A DNA stretch of 64,000 nt from G965197405 sp965197405. GTDB lineage: Bacteria; Chloroflexota; Dehalococcoidia; Lucifugimonadales; JAGWBF01. The stretch is from assembly GCA_965197405.1 (NCBI GenBank), contig OZ240206.1, positions 620,001-684,000 of the forward strand, in the 5' to 3' direction. This document shows positions 26,027 through 34,931 of the stretch, in pieces. The notes under the pieces are model-generated. The model saw only the letters and a program-made list of their open reading frames with translations, searched no databases and was not told the origin of the DNA. The translations under genes were made by a program, and so were the position numbers. How positions within the stretch are numbered: the first letter of the stretch is position 1; each line of letters opens with the position of its first letter.

Positions 26027-27148
26027 CTAGCCTGCTGCCACGCGAGTCGGCTCGAAGCCCACCCTGGGCAGGCTGACCTCAAGGGCGTGGAGCACTTCCC
26101 GTATATCTTCCTCCGTCACCGGCCCCATGTGGCCCACTCGGAATATCTTCCCCTGCAAGCTCCCCTGACCTCCCGCCAGCACCACGGAATGCTCCGTCCG
26201 CATAAGCTCCGACAGCTTGCCGCCATCCACGCCATCGGGGAGCTTGACGGAAGTCACCGTATCGGAGGCGTGGGCATTGTCGGCCAAGAGTTCAAGCCCC
26301 AGCGCTCTCACGCCCTGGCGGGTCATGTTGGCGATATGAGTGTGGCGACGGAAGACCTGCTCCATCCCCTCCTCCAGGAGCATATCCAGGGCAACGTCCA
26401 GGCCGTAGAAAAGGGGCACCCCGGGAGTCCAGGGGTTCTGGCCCCGCTCCAGGTAGCGCTGGGCTGCCTGGAGGTCAAAGTAGAATCGCGGCATCTTCGC
26501 AGATTCACGGGCCTCCCAGGCGGCCTCGCTCACGCTTATGAAGGAGAGGCCGGGGGGGACCATCAATCCTTTCTGGGAGGCGGTGGCTACAATATCGCAG
26601 TCCCACTCGTCCGTGGGAAGGGGCACGCACCCCAAGCTGCTTATGGCGTCCACCAGAAGCAGCTTGCCGGACTCCCCTTTTACGACCTTTGATATGCTTT
26701 CCAGGTCGTTGGTAACACCGGTTGACGTTTCGTTGTGGGTTATCAGGACCGCCTTTATCTCCGGGTCTTCCTTCAATGCCCTGCGAATGGAGTCGGGGTC
26801 GGCGGCCTTGCCCCACGGGAAGTCCAGCTTTATCACCTCGGCCCCGTAGGCTGCGGCAAGATCGGCGAAGCGGTCGCCGAAGTATCCCACGCTAACCGCC
26901 AGCACCTTGTCTCCCGGCGAAAGGGTGTTGACCACCGCCGCCTCCAGAGAGCCGGTGCCGGAGGCTGTGAGAATATACAGCCGGTTCCGGGTCATGAATA
27001 CCTGCTTCATCTTCTCCGTGAGACGGAGGATAAGCTCTCGGAACTCAGGACCCCGGTGATTGATCATGGGGCTGCTCATAGCCTCCAGCACCTCATCGGG
27101 GCATGGGGTGGGGCCTGGGGTCCTGAGATTCTGCCTGGGGATTTTCAC
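26027..27148 (-). CDS. Class-V aminotransferase (serine-pyruvate / alanine-glyoxylate type)
   Basis: 373-aa PLP enzyme. The fold type I class V signature includes NHRGPEFRE, TASGTGSLEAAV, HNETSTGV, the DAISSLG pocket Asp and Schiff-base Lys in TASQKGLM. C-terminal GKIFRVGHMG is typical of the PucG/SPT group. The start is a GTG at 27148; the overlapping ATG (27150-27148) would stop at once (ATGTGA). Beside serA it probably supplies the transamination step for serine or links glyoxylate, glycine and serine. Phosphoserine versus serine specificity cannot be read here. Confidence 0.93.
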   Translation of the reverse strand: MKIPRQNLRTPGPTPCPDEVLEAMSSPMINHRGPEFRELILRLTEKMKQVFMTRNRLYILTASGTGSLEAAVVNTLSPGDKVLAVSVGYFGDRFADLAAAYGAEVIKLDFPWGKAADPDSIRRALKEDPEIKAVLITHNETSTGVTNDLESISKVVKGESGKLLLVDAISSLGCVPLPTDEWDCDIVATASQKGLMVPPGLSFISVSEAAWEARESAKMPRFYFDLQAAQRYLERGQNPWTPGVPLFYGLDVALDMLLEEGMEQVFRRHTHIANMTRQGVRALGLELLADNAHASDTVTSVKLPDGVDGGKLSELMRTEHSVVLAGGQGSLQGKIFRVGHMGPVTEEDIREVLHALEVSLPRVGFEPTRVAAG

Positions 27149-27225
27149 ATTTCCTCCTTGCCTATTTGAGCGGTGTAAACCTTTATGGCGACGTTGGACA
27201 ACACTAACAGACAGACCGCGTCCTG

Positions 27226-27423
27226 CAGGGTCTTTTAATTGTCACCCCGAGCGGAGCGAGGGGTCTAAAGTCCTAGCTGACCGCGGTCTTGTCCTAGCAT
27301 GTATTGCCGTGATTCCGGTTTTTGTTAGGCACCATTTTAGATTCCTCACTCCGCTTCGCTCCGTTCGGAATGACGCGCGGCGGGGGTCTGTATTTGCCTA
27401 ACGTCGAGAATCACAAGACCCTG
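27226..27423. repeat. MITE-like element, copy 4 (best-preserved ends)
   Basis: 198 bp. Ends CAGGGTCTTTTAATT and, inverted, CAGGGTCTTGTGATT. Flanked by the perfect 11-bp direct repeat CCGCGTCCTGC at 27216-27226 and 27424-27434. No coding capacity. Confidence 0.9.
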
Positions 27424-27437
27424 CCGCGTCCTGCCGC

Positions 27438-28703
27438 CTACTGGGTCTCGCCCTGGTAATCTCGTACAACCCTGACGAACTTCCGACTGCCTATCTTTAT
27501 GATGTCTCCCGTGGAAAGGTCTCCGGCAACATAGTCCGTCCCAATGCGCTGGGTCTCGCCATTAATCTTGATTACGGATACCGCCTTATTGCTGATGTTG
27601 CGCTTAGCTTCACTGATGCTGGATGCCAGGCCGGCCGTGACCAGGATTTTGCTCAGTCTCTCGCCCTCGGAGTCAGATTCGCCATGCACGGTGGATTCGG
27701 AGGGCGATGGCAGTCTCAATACCGGTATATCGTCTGGCATCTCTCTGCGCTGGACGACCCGCTCGAAGTGCTCCTGCGCCCCTCTCGCCTCGTCAGGCCC
27801 ATAGAACTGGCCGGTTATCTCCCCGGCCAGGCGCTTCTTCAGCTCTATCGGGTTCACCGAACCGTCCTCCAGGGACCGGCCCATATCCTCCAGTTCCTCA
27901 TCGGGCACGTCGGTGAGGTACTCGAAGTATTGCAGCATGAGGTCATCGGGCAGGGACATCACCTTGCCATACATATCATTGGGAGGGTCCTCAACGGCTA
28001 TGTAGTTTCCCAGGCTCTTGCTCATCTTCTGGACGCCGTCGGTGCCCACCAGGATGGGCATGAGAAAGCATTGCTGGGGGCGCTGGCCCATCATCTCCTG
28101 AAGCTCTCGCCCGACCAGCAAGTTAAACATCTGGTCTGTGCCCCCGAACTCCACGTCTGAGGCTATCGCCACCGAGTCATAGGCCTGGAGCAGGGGGTAA
28201 AGGAGCTCTGTGATGGCGATGGGCCTGTGGGCCTCGAAACGCCTGGCGAAGTCCTCCCGTTCCAGGAACTGGGCTAGGGTGAACCGGCTGGTGAGGCGGA
28301 GCACGTCGGCCAGGGTGAACTTGCCGAACCACTCGCTCTGCCATACCGCCTGGGTGCGCTCCTTGTCTATCACCTTGAAAAACTGGCGCATGTAGGACTC
28401 GGCGTTGGACACCACCTCCTCATGGGTGAGCATGGGGCGAGTGGCCGATTGGCCGCTGGGGTCGCCTATCTGCGCCGTCCAGTCTCCGACGATGAGTATC
28501 ACCTGGTGGCCCAACTCCTGAAGCTGGCGCAGCTTCCGCAGACCCACCACGTGGCCCAGGTGGATGTCGGGGCGGCTGGGGTCGAAGCCCATCTTCAGGC
28601 GCAAGGGCTTGCCTTCCTGGAGGAGCCTTATGAACTCCTCCTTTACGAGGATGTCCCTCACGCCCCGTCCGGCTATTTTATGAAGCGTCCTTTCATCCAG
28701 CAC
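27438..28703 (-). CDS. tyrS: Tyrosyl-tRNA synthetase
   Basis: 421-aa class I synthetase charging tRNA-Tyr. The HIGH motif is DIHLGHVVG (about 47-54) and KMSKS appears as GVQKMSKSLGNY. The C-terminus carries an S4 RNA-binding domain (AKRNISNKAVSVIKINGE). The spacing and a C-terminal S4 fit the TyrRS group without the long KFGKS-type motif. The start is a GTG with a weak ribosome-binding site. Downstream of ribF on the same strand. Confidence 0.97.
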   Translation of the reverse strand: MLDERTLHKIAGRGVRDILVKEEFIRLLQEGKPLRLKMGFDPSRPDIHLGHVVGLRKLRQLQELGHQVILIVGDWTAQIGDPSGQSATRPMLTHEEVVSNAESYMRQFFKVIDKERTQAVWQSEWFGKFTLADVLRLTSRFTLAQFLEREDFARRFEAHRPIAITELLYPLLQAYDSVAIASDVEFGGTDQMFNLLVGRELQEMMGQRPQQCFLMPILVGTDGVQKMSKSLGNYIAVEDPPNDMYGKVMSLPDDLMLQYFEYLTDVPDEELEDMGRSLEDGSVNPIELKKRLAGEITGQFYGPDEARGAQEHFERVVQRREMPDDIPVLRLPSPSESTVHGESDSEGERLSKILVTAGLASSISEAKRNISNKAVSVIKINGETQRIGTDYVAGDLSTGDIIKIGSRKFVRVVRDYQGETQ

Positions 28704-28765
28704 TGCTCTGCTTCACCACTCCTGAGCTATGTCCCATGTGTCCTGCCTAATTTCGTGTGCAACGG

Positions 28766-29692
28766 CTATCCGGATGTGGAGAGAACGGCCCGTGTTTGCG
28801 CCACGTCTATCTTCATCTGCTCGACGAGGGCTTCCACGTTGGGGAAAGCCTGCTCGTCCCTCAGACGGCCGGCAAACTCCAGGGTTATGGGCTTCCCGTA
28901 GATGTCCCCTTGGAAGTCCAGGATGAAGGTCTCCACAGTGCGACCGTTTACTCCAAAGGTTGGCCGCAACCCTATGCAGGTCGCGCCCTGGCAGCGCTGG
29001 CCGCCCACCACGACCCAGGTGGCGTATATGCCGTCGGCGGGTATGACAATGCTGGGGTCCAGGGAGAGGTTGGCGGTGGGAAAGCCCAGCAGTCGGCCGC
29101 GGCGGTCCCCCTCCACCACCAGACCGCTGAGGGCGTACCAACGACCCAGCATCCGGCTGGCGGTTTCCACGTCTCCCTGGGCTATCAGGCCGCGCGTCTT
29201 GCTGCTCTTGACGACATCCCCCTCCGTCATAGTAGGTCCGATGGCCTGCACCTGGAAACCCATCTCTTCTCCCAGGTGCATGAGGGTAGATATGTCCCCT
29301 TCCCGGCCATGTCCGAGGGCGAAATCAGGCCCCACCACAAGACTTTTCATCTTCAGATGCCCGCAAAGCAGACCCACGAACTCCCGCGCCCCGAGGAGGG
29401 AGAGATCACGGGTGAAATCCACGCTGATTACCAGGTCTATACCCTGGCCCCGGAGAAGGTCTAGCCGGTCTTCCAGGGTGGTTATGTAGCTCAGCTCCAG
29501 CTCCGAGTTCAACACGAGTCGCGGGTGATTGCGAAAGGTGAGCACGGCAGCCAGGAGACCGCTGCTGTCCGCCAGCGCTTTGAGTCGTTGCAACAGCTGC
29601 TGGTGGCCCAGGTGAACGCCATCGAAGGTCCCGATGGTTAGGACCGTATCCCTGGGCGGTGATATTTTGGCTAGCTCTTGATGGACCGTCAT
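28766..29692 (-). CDS. ribF: Bifunctional riboflavin kinase / FAD synthetase
   Basis: About 308 aa. The N-terminal nucleotidyltransferase domain shows TIGTFDGVHLGHQQLL and VVGPDFALGHGREGD, making FAD from FMN. The C-terminal kinase domain shows GDRRGRLLGFPTANL and ATCIGLRPTFGVNGRTVETFILDF. It supplies the flavin used by the LLM enzymes of the window. The ATG at 29692 is preferred over a GTG five codons upstream because AGGTGGAAGAAG lies between them. Confidence 0.95.
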   Translation of the reverse strand: MTVHQELAKISPPRDTVLTIGTFDGVHLGHQQLLQRLKALADSSGLLAAVLTFRNHPRLVLNSELELSYITTLEDRLDLLRGQGIDLVISVDFTRDLSLLGAREFVGLLCGHLKMKSLVVGPDFALGHGREGDISTLMHLGEEMGFQVQAIGPTMTEGDVVKSSKTRGLIAQGDVETASRMLGRWYALSGLVVEGDRRGRLLGFPTANLSLDPSIVIPADGIYATWVVVGGQRCQGATCIGLRPTFGVNGRTVETFILDFQGDIYGKPITLEFAGRLRDEQAFPNVEALVEQMKIDVAQTRAVLSTSG

Positions 29693-29842
29693 CCCGTCTT
29701 CTTCCACCTGACAAGACTGTGGTAGTATCCGGCTTGGAGGCCTCGCACCCGGTCTGGTCTACCGTACAGGGCGCAAAGTCCCCAATGGCTCCAGTATAAC
29801 CCAAGTAGGGATACTAGCACAGCTAGCGATAGGCGTCAAATC

Positions 29843-30290
29843 AGGGTCTTTTGATTCTCACTCCATGTTCAAGCCAGGGGCAGGCTCAGGGAAAGGAGAC
29901 CTTTGTATGACCGTCACTCCCGCTTTCGAGGGAGTCCGGGGGTAGCGAGGCAGTGGTGAATACAGGCCCCCTCGCGTGCCATTCCGGAATGCACCCCGCG
30001 TGTCATTCCGAAGGGAGCGAAGCGGAGTGAGGAATCCAATATACAGGCTTATTCGAGAGCATAGATTTTTAGTCCCCTCGCTGCGCTCGGGGTGACATGA
30101 GAGCGCTCGGAATGACGGGATGGGGCTTGCGGGCTATTTTCATGGCAATCGCCTATGGCCTTGTGAAGGCCAGGTAAGAGGATGAAAATGAAGGGGCCAA
30201 CCTTCGCCACCGTCACTCTCACGAAAGTGGGAGTCTAGGAGTGTCGGGGGTGTGGATACCCGCTTGCGCGGGTATGACGAAGGCTATTTT
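29843..30290. repeat. Composite repeat block before the Lrp gene
   Basis: About 450 bp without a gene. It contains one M-family end (CAGGGTCTTTTGATTCTC at 29843), a CCCGC palindrome (29905-29935), inverted TCATTCCG-type arms (30000-30120), CCATGAAAAT-type short repeats, and at 30212-30290 the inverted copy of the palindromic pair at 25704. It looks like several repeats nested or decayed together. Confidence 0.65.
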
Positions 30291-30381
30291 CATGGCAATT
30301 ACACACGACGGGGACCTGCTTGATGCAGGCAGGGCAGACAGGTAACGACAAGAGTGAAAAGGCGCCGATAGAGAGTAGACG

Positions 30382-30410
30382 TTGACTTGATTCGTACCAT
30401 GTCCTATCAT
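30382..30410 (+). promoter_or_regulatory. Sigma-70 promoter of the Lrp/AsnC gene
   Basis: TTGACT (30382-30387), exactly 17 bases, TATCAT (30405-30410); predicted start about 27 bases before the ATG at 30444. Confidence 0.7.
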
Positions 30411-30443
30411 ATCTTCTTGAAATTCTCATCAGGAGTATCGTAG

Positions 30444-30884
30444 ATGGATGAACTGGATGCTAGGATAGTCAAGCTTCTTCAAGTGGATGGCCGCGCCTCC
30501 AACGCCAAGATAGCGCGGGAGGTGGGTGTCAGCGAGGGGACGGTGAGGCGAAGGCTCAGGCACTTGATTCAGGGGGATGTGGTGAAGGTCATAGCTGTGC
30601 CCAACCTGGAGGAGATGGGCTACGGCACGGCAGCCCTTGTGGGAATTCAGACGGACCCGGGGGGGGTGGAGGATGTGGCCGAAGCCATTTCCGCCCTGGA
30701 TGAGGCCCATTACGTCGCTATCACCACCGGGGCCTATGACATATTCGCCTGGGTGGGGCTTGAGTCCCCCGGAAAGCTGGGGGCCTTCCTCAGAAGCGAG
30801 GTGGGGACTATCCCTGGCGTCAGGCGAACGGAGACCTTTGTAAACCTGTCCATAAAGAAGCGCACGTATGGGCTGGTCCTGTAG
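30444..30884 (+). CDS. Lrp/AsnC-family transcriptional regulator
   Basis: 146-aa feast/famine regulator. The N-terminal winged HTH has LDARIVKLLQVDGRASNAKI and REVGVSEGTVRRRLR. The C-terminal RAM ligand domain ends SEVGTIPGVRRTETFVNL. It directly precedes the aconitase gene (62-base gap) and may control it or amino-acid genes nearby. The effector is not predictable. Confidence 0.93.
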   Translation: MDELDARIVKLLQVDGRASNAKIAREVGVSEGTVRRRLRHLIQGDVVKVIAVPNLEEMGYGTAALVGIQTDPGGVEDVAEAISALDEAHYVAITTGAYDIFAWVGLESPGKLGAFLRSEVGTIPGVRRTETFVNLSIKKRTYGLVL

Positions 30885-30946
30885 ACTATCCTGTAATGCG
30901 GGCACCCGGCTACTGAAGGATGTCAACTAGGAGGAGGAACCTCACT

Positions 30947-33229
30947 ATGGACACAATAGACTCCACTCCGGAATTTGTCGCCGAAGCCTACGGCAAAATG
31001 GAACGCAATCTCGCCGTCGTCCGCCGTCGCCTGGGGCAACCCATGAGCCTGGCGGATAAAATCCTTCTCTCCCATCTCGACGACCCGGAGAGCCAGGAGC
31101 TTGAGCCGGGAGAGAGCTACCTGCTGCTGCGCCCGGACCGGGTGGCCCACCAGGACGTAACCGGGCAGATGGCCATCCTCCAGTTCATGCAAGCGGGACG
31201 AAAGCGAGTGGCCGTGCCCACCACCGTCCACTGCGACCACCTGATCCAGGCGCGAGAGAATGGGAAATCCGACACCAGCGCGGCCATCGCAGAGAACAGC
31301 GAGGTCTACGATTTCCTCCAGTCCGCCGCCGGCAAGTACGGCATGGGGTTCTGGAAACCGGGGGCGGGCATCATACACCAGGTGGTCCTGGAGAACTACG
31401 CTTTCCCGGGCGGCCTGATAATAGGGACCGACTCCCACACGCCCAACTCAGGAGGCCTGGGTATGCTGGCTATCGGAGTGGGCGGCGCAGACGCAGCCGA
31501 CGTGATGGTGGGCCTTCCCTGGGAGGTCAGATACCCGACCCGCATTGGCGTGCGCCTGACGGGAGAGATGAGCGGGTGGACGGCCCCCAAGGACGTGATT
31601 CTCTACCTCGCGGGAGTCCTCACCGTTTCGGGGGGCACCAATGCCATCATAGAGTATTTCGGCCCCGGGACCCGCTCCATTAGCTGCACCGGCAAGGCGA
31701 CCATCACGAATATGGGCGCAGAGCTGGGGGCGACCTGTTCCGTCTTTCCCTTCGACGACCGCATGGACACGTACCTGCGGGCCACCGGGCGCGCAGCCCT
31801 GGCCGATTTAGCCCACAAGAACGGCCCCCTGCTCCGGGCTGACGACGAGGTGGAAGCGGACCCTGAAAGGTATTTCCATCGCGTTGTGGAGATAGACCTC
31901 TCCAGGCTGGAACCCCAGGTGGTGGGGCCACACACGCCGGACCTGGTCCGTCCCATCTCCGCCATAGCCGGCGAGGCCCAGGAGAAGGGCTACGTGGACC
32001 AAATATCCGATTCCCTCATCGGCAGCTGCACGAACTCCTCCTACGAGGATATGAGCAGGGCGGCGGACGTGGCGGAGCAGGCGCGATCTCACGGCGTCAA
32101 CGTGAACGTGCCCCTGCTGGTGACGCCCGGCTCGGAGCAGATTCGCGCCACCATCGAACGGGATGGGCAGATGCGTTCGCTGGAGGCCATCGGCGGGACT
32201 GTGATGGCCAACGCCTGCGGGCCGTGCATCGGCCAGTGGCGCCGCCAGGGTGTCGAGGAGGGCCAGCCCAACACCATCATCACCTCCTTCAACCGCAACT
32301 TCCCACGGCGCAACGACGGCAGGGCGGAAACGATGAGCTTCATCGCCAGCCCGGAAATCGTCATCGCCTACGCCCTCAGCGGCCACCTGTCCTTTAACCC
32401 CCTGACAGACACGCTGACGGCAGCCGACGGCAGCCCGTTCAAGCTATCCCCCCCGGCGCCGGCGCCGGAGATACCCCCAAATGGCTTTCTAAGGGGCGAG
32501 GATGTCTACGTGCCGCCCGCCGGGAACGGCGACGACATAGAGGTGCAGGTCTCACCCGACAGCAACCGCCTGGAGGTGCTTGAGCCTTTCGCCCCTTGGG
32601 ACGGAGAGGACTTTGCAGAGCTGCCTATTTTGCTCAAGGCAAGGGGCAAATGCACCACCGACCACATATCCCCCGCAGGGCCGTGGCTGCGGTTCCGGGG
32701 ACACCTGAACAACCTCAGCGACAATATGTTCCTCGGCGCTACGAACGCATATACCGGCGAGGCGGGCAAGGGAATAAACCAGATGACCGGAGATGCGGGT
32801 CAGGCCTTTCCCCAGATTGCCCGGCAATACAAGGCCCAGGGGCTTCGCTGGGTCGTGGTTGGAGACGAGAACTATGGCGAGGGCAGCAGCCGCGAGCACG
32901 CCGCCATGTCTCCCAGGCTCCTTGGAGCGTCGGCTATAATCGTCCGCAGTTTTGCCCGGATTCACGAGTCCAACCTCAAAAAGCAAGGCCTGCTCGCCCT
33001 GGCATTCCAGGACCCCGCGGACTACGACCGGGTACGGGAGACCGATCGCGTCAGCCTGGTGGGCCTCAAAGACCTGGCCCCCGGAAAGCCGGTGACGTGC
33101 CACCTGCACCACGCCGACGGGACCAGCGAGACGGTGCAGCTGCGCCACACCTTCAACCTGCCCCAGATTGAGTGGTTCAAAGCCGGGGCGGCCCTTAACC
33201 TGTTGCGCCAGCAGGAGGGTTCTGCGTAG
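30947..33229 (+). CDS. acn: Aconitate hydratase
   Basis: 760-aa citrate/isocitrate isomerase of the TCA cycle. The opening resembles mitochondrial-type aconitase (RVAHQDVTGQMAILQFM, HCDHLIQA, IIGTDSHTPNSGGLG). [4Fe-4S] ligands are Cys in GSCTNSSYEDM (about residue 360) and the two in ANACGPCIGQW (about 423 and 426). The C-terminal swivel domain has GDENYGEGSSREHAA and IIVRSFARIHESNLKKQG. A GGAGGAGG site sets the ATG at 30947. Confidence 0.97.
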   Translation: MDTIDSTPEFVAEAYGKMERNLAVVRRRLGQPMSLADKILLSHLDDPESQELEPGESYLLLRPDRVAHQDVTGQMAILQFMQAGRKRVAVPTTVHCDHLIQARENGKSDTSAAIAENSEVYDFLQSAAGKYGMGFWKPGAGIIHQVVLENYAFPGGLIIGTDSHTPNSGGLGMLAIGVGGADAADVMVGLPWEVRYPTRIGVRLTGEMSGWTAPKDVILYLAGVLTVSGGTNAIIEYFGPGTRSISCTGKATITNMGAELGATCSVFPFDDRMDTYLRATGRAALADLAHKNGPLLRADDEVEADPERYFHRVVEIDLSRLEPQVVGPHTPDLVRPISAIAGEAQEKGYVDQISDSLIGSCTNSSYEDMSRAADVAEQARSHGVNVNVPLLVTPGSEQIRATIERDGQMRSLEAIGGTVMANACGPCIGQWRRQGVEEGQPNTIITSFNRNFPRRNDGRAETMSFIASPEIVIAYALSGHLSFNPLTDTLTAADGSPFKLSPPAPAPEIPPNGFLRGEDVYVPPAGNGDDIEVQVSPDSNRLEVLEPFAPWDGEDFAELPILLKARGKCTTDHISPAGPWLRFRGHLNNLSDNMFLGATNAYTGEAGKGINQMTGDAGQAFPQIARQYKAQGLRWVVVGDENYGEGSSREHAAMSPRLLGASAIIVRSFARIHESNLKKQGLLALAFQDPADYDRVRETDRVSLVGLKDLAPGKPVTCHLHHADGTSETVQLRHTFNLPQIEWFKAGAALNLLRQQEGSA

Positions 33230-33290
33230 GTGTCTGGCCGGAGCGATGGAAAATAGTCGGTAAGACGCTGATTAGAAGAAGGAGGAGACA

Positions 33291-33614
33291 GTGATTAAGC
33301 GGCGCAACATGGCTATGCAGGTCCTTCTGATGGTTATTACCCTTGGCCTCTATGGCATTTACTGGTTCTACGTTACCTCAAAGGAGATGGTGGAATATAA
33401 GGAAATGGGCGGCAGTCCGGGACTTTGGACCATTCTTTTCTTATTTCCAATAGTGGATATTTACTCATTCTGTAAGCAGGGCGAAGCAGTGGAAGCCCTT
33501 ACCGACGGCGGCATGAACAGGTGGATCATATTCATTCTGTGGTTCATCTTCGGCCCCGCCGCCTGGTTCATAGTCCAGACGGAACTGAACAGGAGGGCGA
33601 CTGAACAGGCTTAG
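33291..33614 (+). CDS. DUF4234-like small membrane protein
   Basis: 107 aa with three hydrophobic segments (about residues 8-27, 45-60, 74-94) and a positively charged N-terminus. The pattern TLGLYGIYWFY, EMGGSPGLWTILFLFP and WFIFGPAAWFIVQTELNR matches DUF4234. The start is a GTG after AAGGAGGAG. Located in the membrane; function unknown. Confidence 0.8.
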   Translation: MIKRRNMAMQVLLMVITLGLYGIYWFYVTSKEMVEYKEMGGSPGLWTILFLFPIVDIYSFCKQGEAVEALTDGGMNRWIIFILWFIFGPAAWFIVQTELNRRATEQA

Positions 33615-33658
33615 ATATGACCACTTCCCACCCCGCCGGACGATGCACGGCAAAGAGG

Positions 33659-33845
33659 CAGGGCCTTTTGATTCTCGACGCTACCTGTCTGCCAGCCAGG
33701 CAGGGGTAAATACAGACCCCGCCGCGTGTCATTCCGAACGGAGCGAAGCGGAGTGAGGAATCTAAGAAGCCTGTCCTGAAAAGCGCATTTCCTAGATTCC
33801 TCGCTGCGCTCGGAATGACATGAGAGGAGGTATTGGAAGGCCCTG
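33659..33845. repeat. MITE-like element, copy 6
   Basis: Ends CAGGGCCTTTTGATT and, inverted, CAGGGCCTTCCAATA. The inner GAACGGAGCGAAGCGGAG arm is present. Flanks show only a degenerate direct repeat (around CAAAGAGG / CAAAGGGG). Lies between the convergent DUF4234 and hemQ genes. Confidence 0.75.
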
Positions 33846-33881
33846 AACAAAGGGGGGAGTGACGGACGAGAAGCGCAGGCG

Positions 33882-34577
33882 TCACCCCAGACCATCCAGG
33901 CATTCTTTCAACGGTTTGTGGACACAGGTGAATATGGGGGTGTCTCGAAGGGTGTAGACCCGGGCCTGGGATTCCCGCAGGGCCATCACCAGGTCCAGAA
34001 AATCGGCTGCGCTATCGGTCTCGAAGCCCAGGACAAACTCCTGGTCGTCCAGGCCGAAGGAGTAGCTGGTGCTTATCTTCACCGAGGGGTAGCGATGGCC
34101 CACCTCGAAGTGCTCGTTCATCATCCGCTGCCTCTCCTCCCCTGGCAACTGGTACCAGTCGTGGGTCTTCACGAAAGGATAGACGAAGAGGTAATCGCGG
34201 CCGATGGACCTCAGCCCCTCCCCCGCGCCCTCCTGGGCCGGGTGCCTGTGCCGGTCAACGTAGGAGGAACGCCGGGTCATGGCCAGGTAGGAGTGGGGCA
34301 TAATCAGGTACTTCCCCAACTCCGTCCGGTTAATCTGCGACGCCAGCCCGTCCAAGAGCTCCAGGGTTGGACTCACCTTCCACAGCATGAAGTCCACGTC
34401 GCCCCTCGTCCCCGTCAGGCTGTAGCTGTTAATGCTCATCTGAGGGGCGAACTCGTCCACCACGGCGGCGAACTCCGTCTTGCTTCTCTCCCTGTCTCCC
34501 TGGGGCAGTCGCCGCCAATCGAGGTCAACCTTGAAGAAGGTGTACTTGACGAACTGCCTGCTTGTGTCCTGGGCCAT
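33882..34577 (-). CDS. hemQ: Coproheme decarboxylase (HemQ/ChdC), chlorite-dismutase family
   Basis: 231-aa enzyme for the last step of the coproporphyrin-dependent haem route (coprohaem III to haem b with peroxide). The catalytic Tyr region is FVYPFVKTHDWYQLPGEER, the likely proximal His is in MMNEHFEVG, and SYSFGLDDQEFVLGFE is family-defining. Its presence implies haem is made through the transitional-bacterial pathway. Divergent from the siroheme reductase, so both draw on the porphyrin supply. Confidence 0.93.
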   Translation of the reverse strand: MAQDTSRQFVKYTFFKVDLDWRRLPQGDRERSKTEFAAVVDEFAPQMSINSYSLTGTRGDVDFMLWKVSPTLELLDGLASQINRTELGKYLIMPHSYLAMTRRSSYVDRHRHPAQEGAGEGLRSIGRDYLFVYPFVKTHDWYQLPGEERQRMMNEHFEVGHRYPSVKISTSYSFGLDDQEFVLGFETDSAADFLDLVMALRESQARVYTLRDTPIFTCVHKPLKECLDGLG

Positions 34578-34740
34578 GACGCCTCCTGATATGGCTAGCG
34601 GGTCCTTGTGCCGTCTATTATATCACCAAGGCCCCAGGGAGGTTTGCCTGCAACCGCCCCTGCCCACTCCAATCCATCCCCTAACCACTGGCCACTAGCC
34701 ACTGTACACCACACAATTTCTCGAATTTCGCCGAAACCCA

Positions 34741-34769
34741 TTGACAGTTGTCTATATTGGCGATAGACT
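34741..34769 (+). promoter_or_regulatory. Promoter and operator-like dyad for the siroheme reductase
   Basis: TTGACA (34741-34746), 17 bases, TAGACT (34764-34769). A perfect inverted repeat GTCTAT-N7-ATAGAC (34750-34755/34763-34768) overlaps the -10, as expected for a repressor site. The predicted leader is about 155 nt. Confidence 0.6.
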
Positions 34770-34802
34770 ATCTGACGATGAGATTCGAAGACGACCTCTT
34801 CC

Positions 34803-34908
34803 ACCTGTGTACTTGCCCCTGAAGCAGGGGGCAGGTAAACATCCGTTGGGTTAAGCCCGCAGCCTGCGCCCGCCGAAGAGCTACGCCTCGGAGGGCGCAG
34901 TTTATTTT
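34803..34908 (+). promoter_or_regulatory. Structured leader with attenuator-like terminator
   Basis: Between promoter and start codon lie a hairpin with arms ACCTG (34803-34807)/CAGGT (34832-34836) enclosing GCCCC/GGGGC pairs, and a terminator-like hairpin CTGCGCCC (34864-34871)/GGGCGCAG (34893-34900) followed by TTTATTTTG. The segment GGGGGCAGG in the first hairpin can instead pair with CCTGCGCCC (one mismatch), which would prevent the terminator. Not matched to a known riboswitch. Confidence 0.45.
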
Positions 34909-34931
34909 GTCCGGTGTACCAGGAGGAGCAT

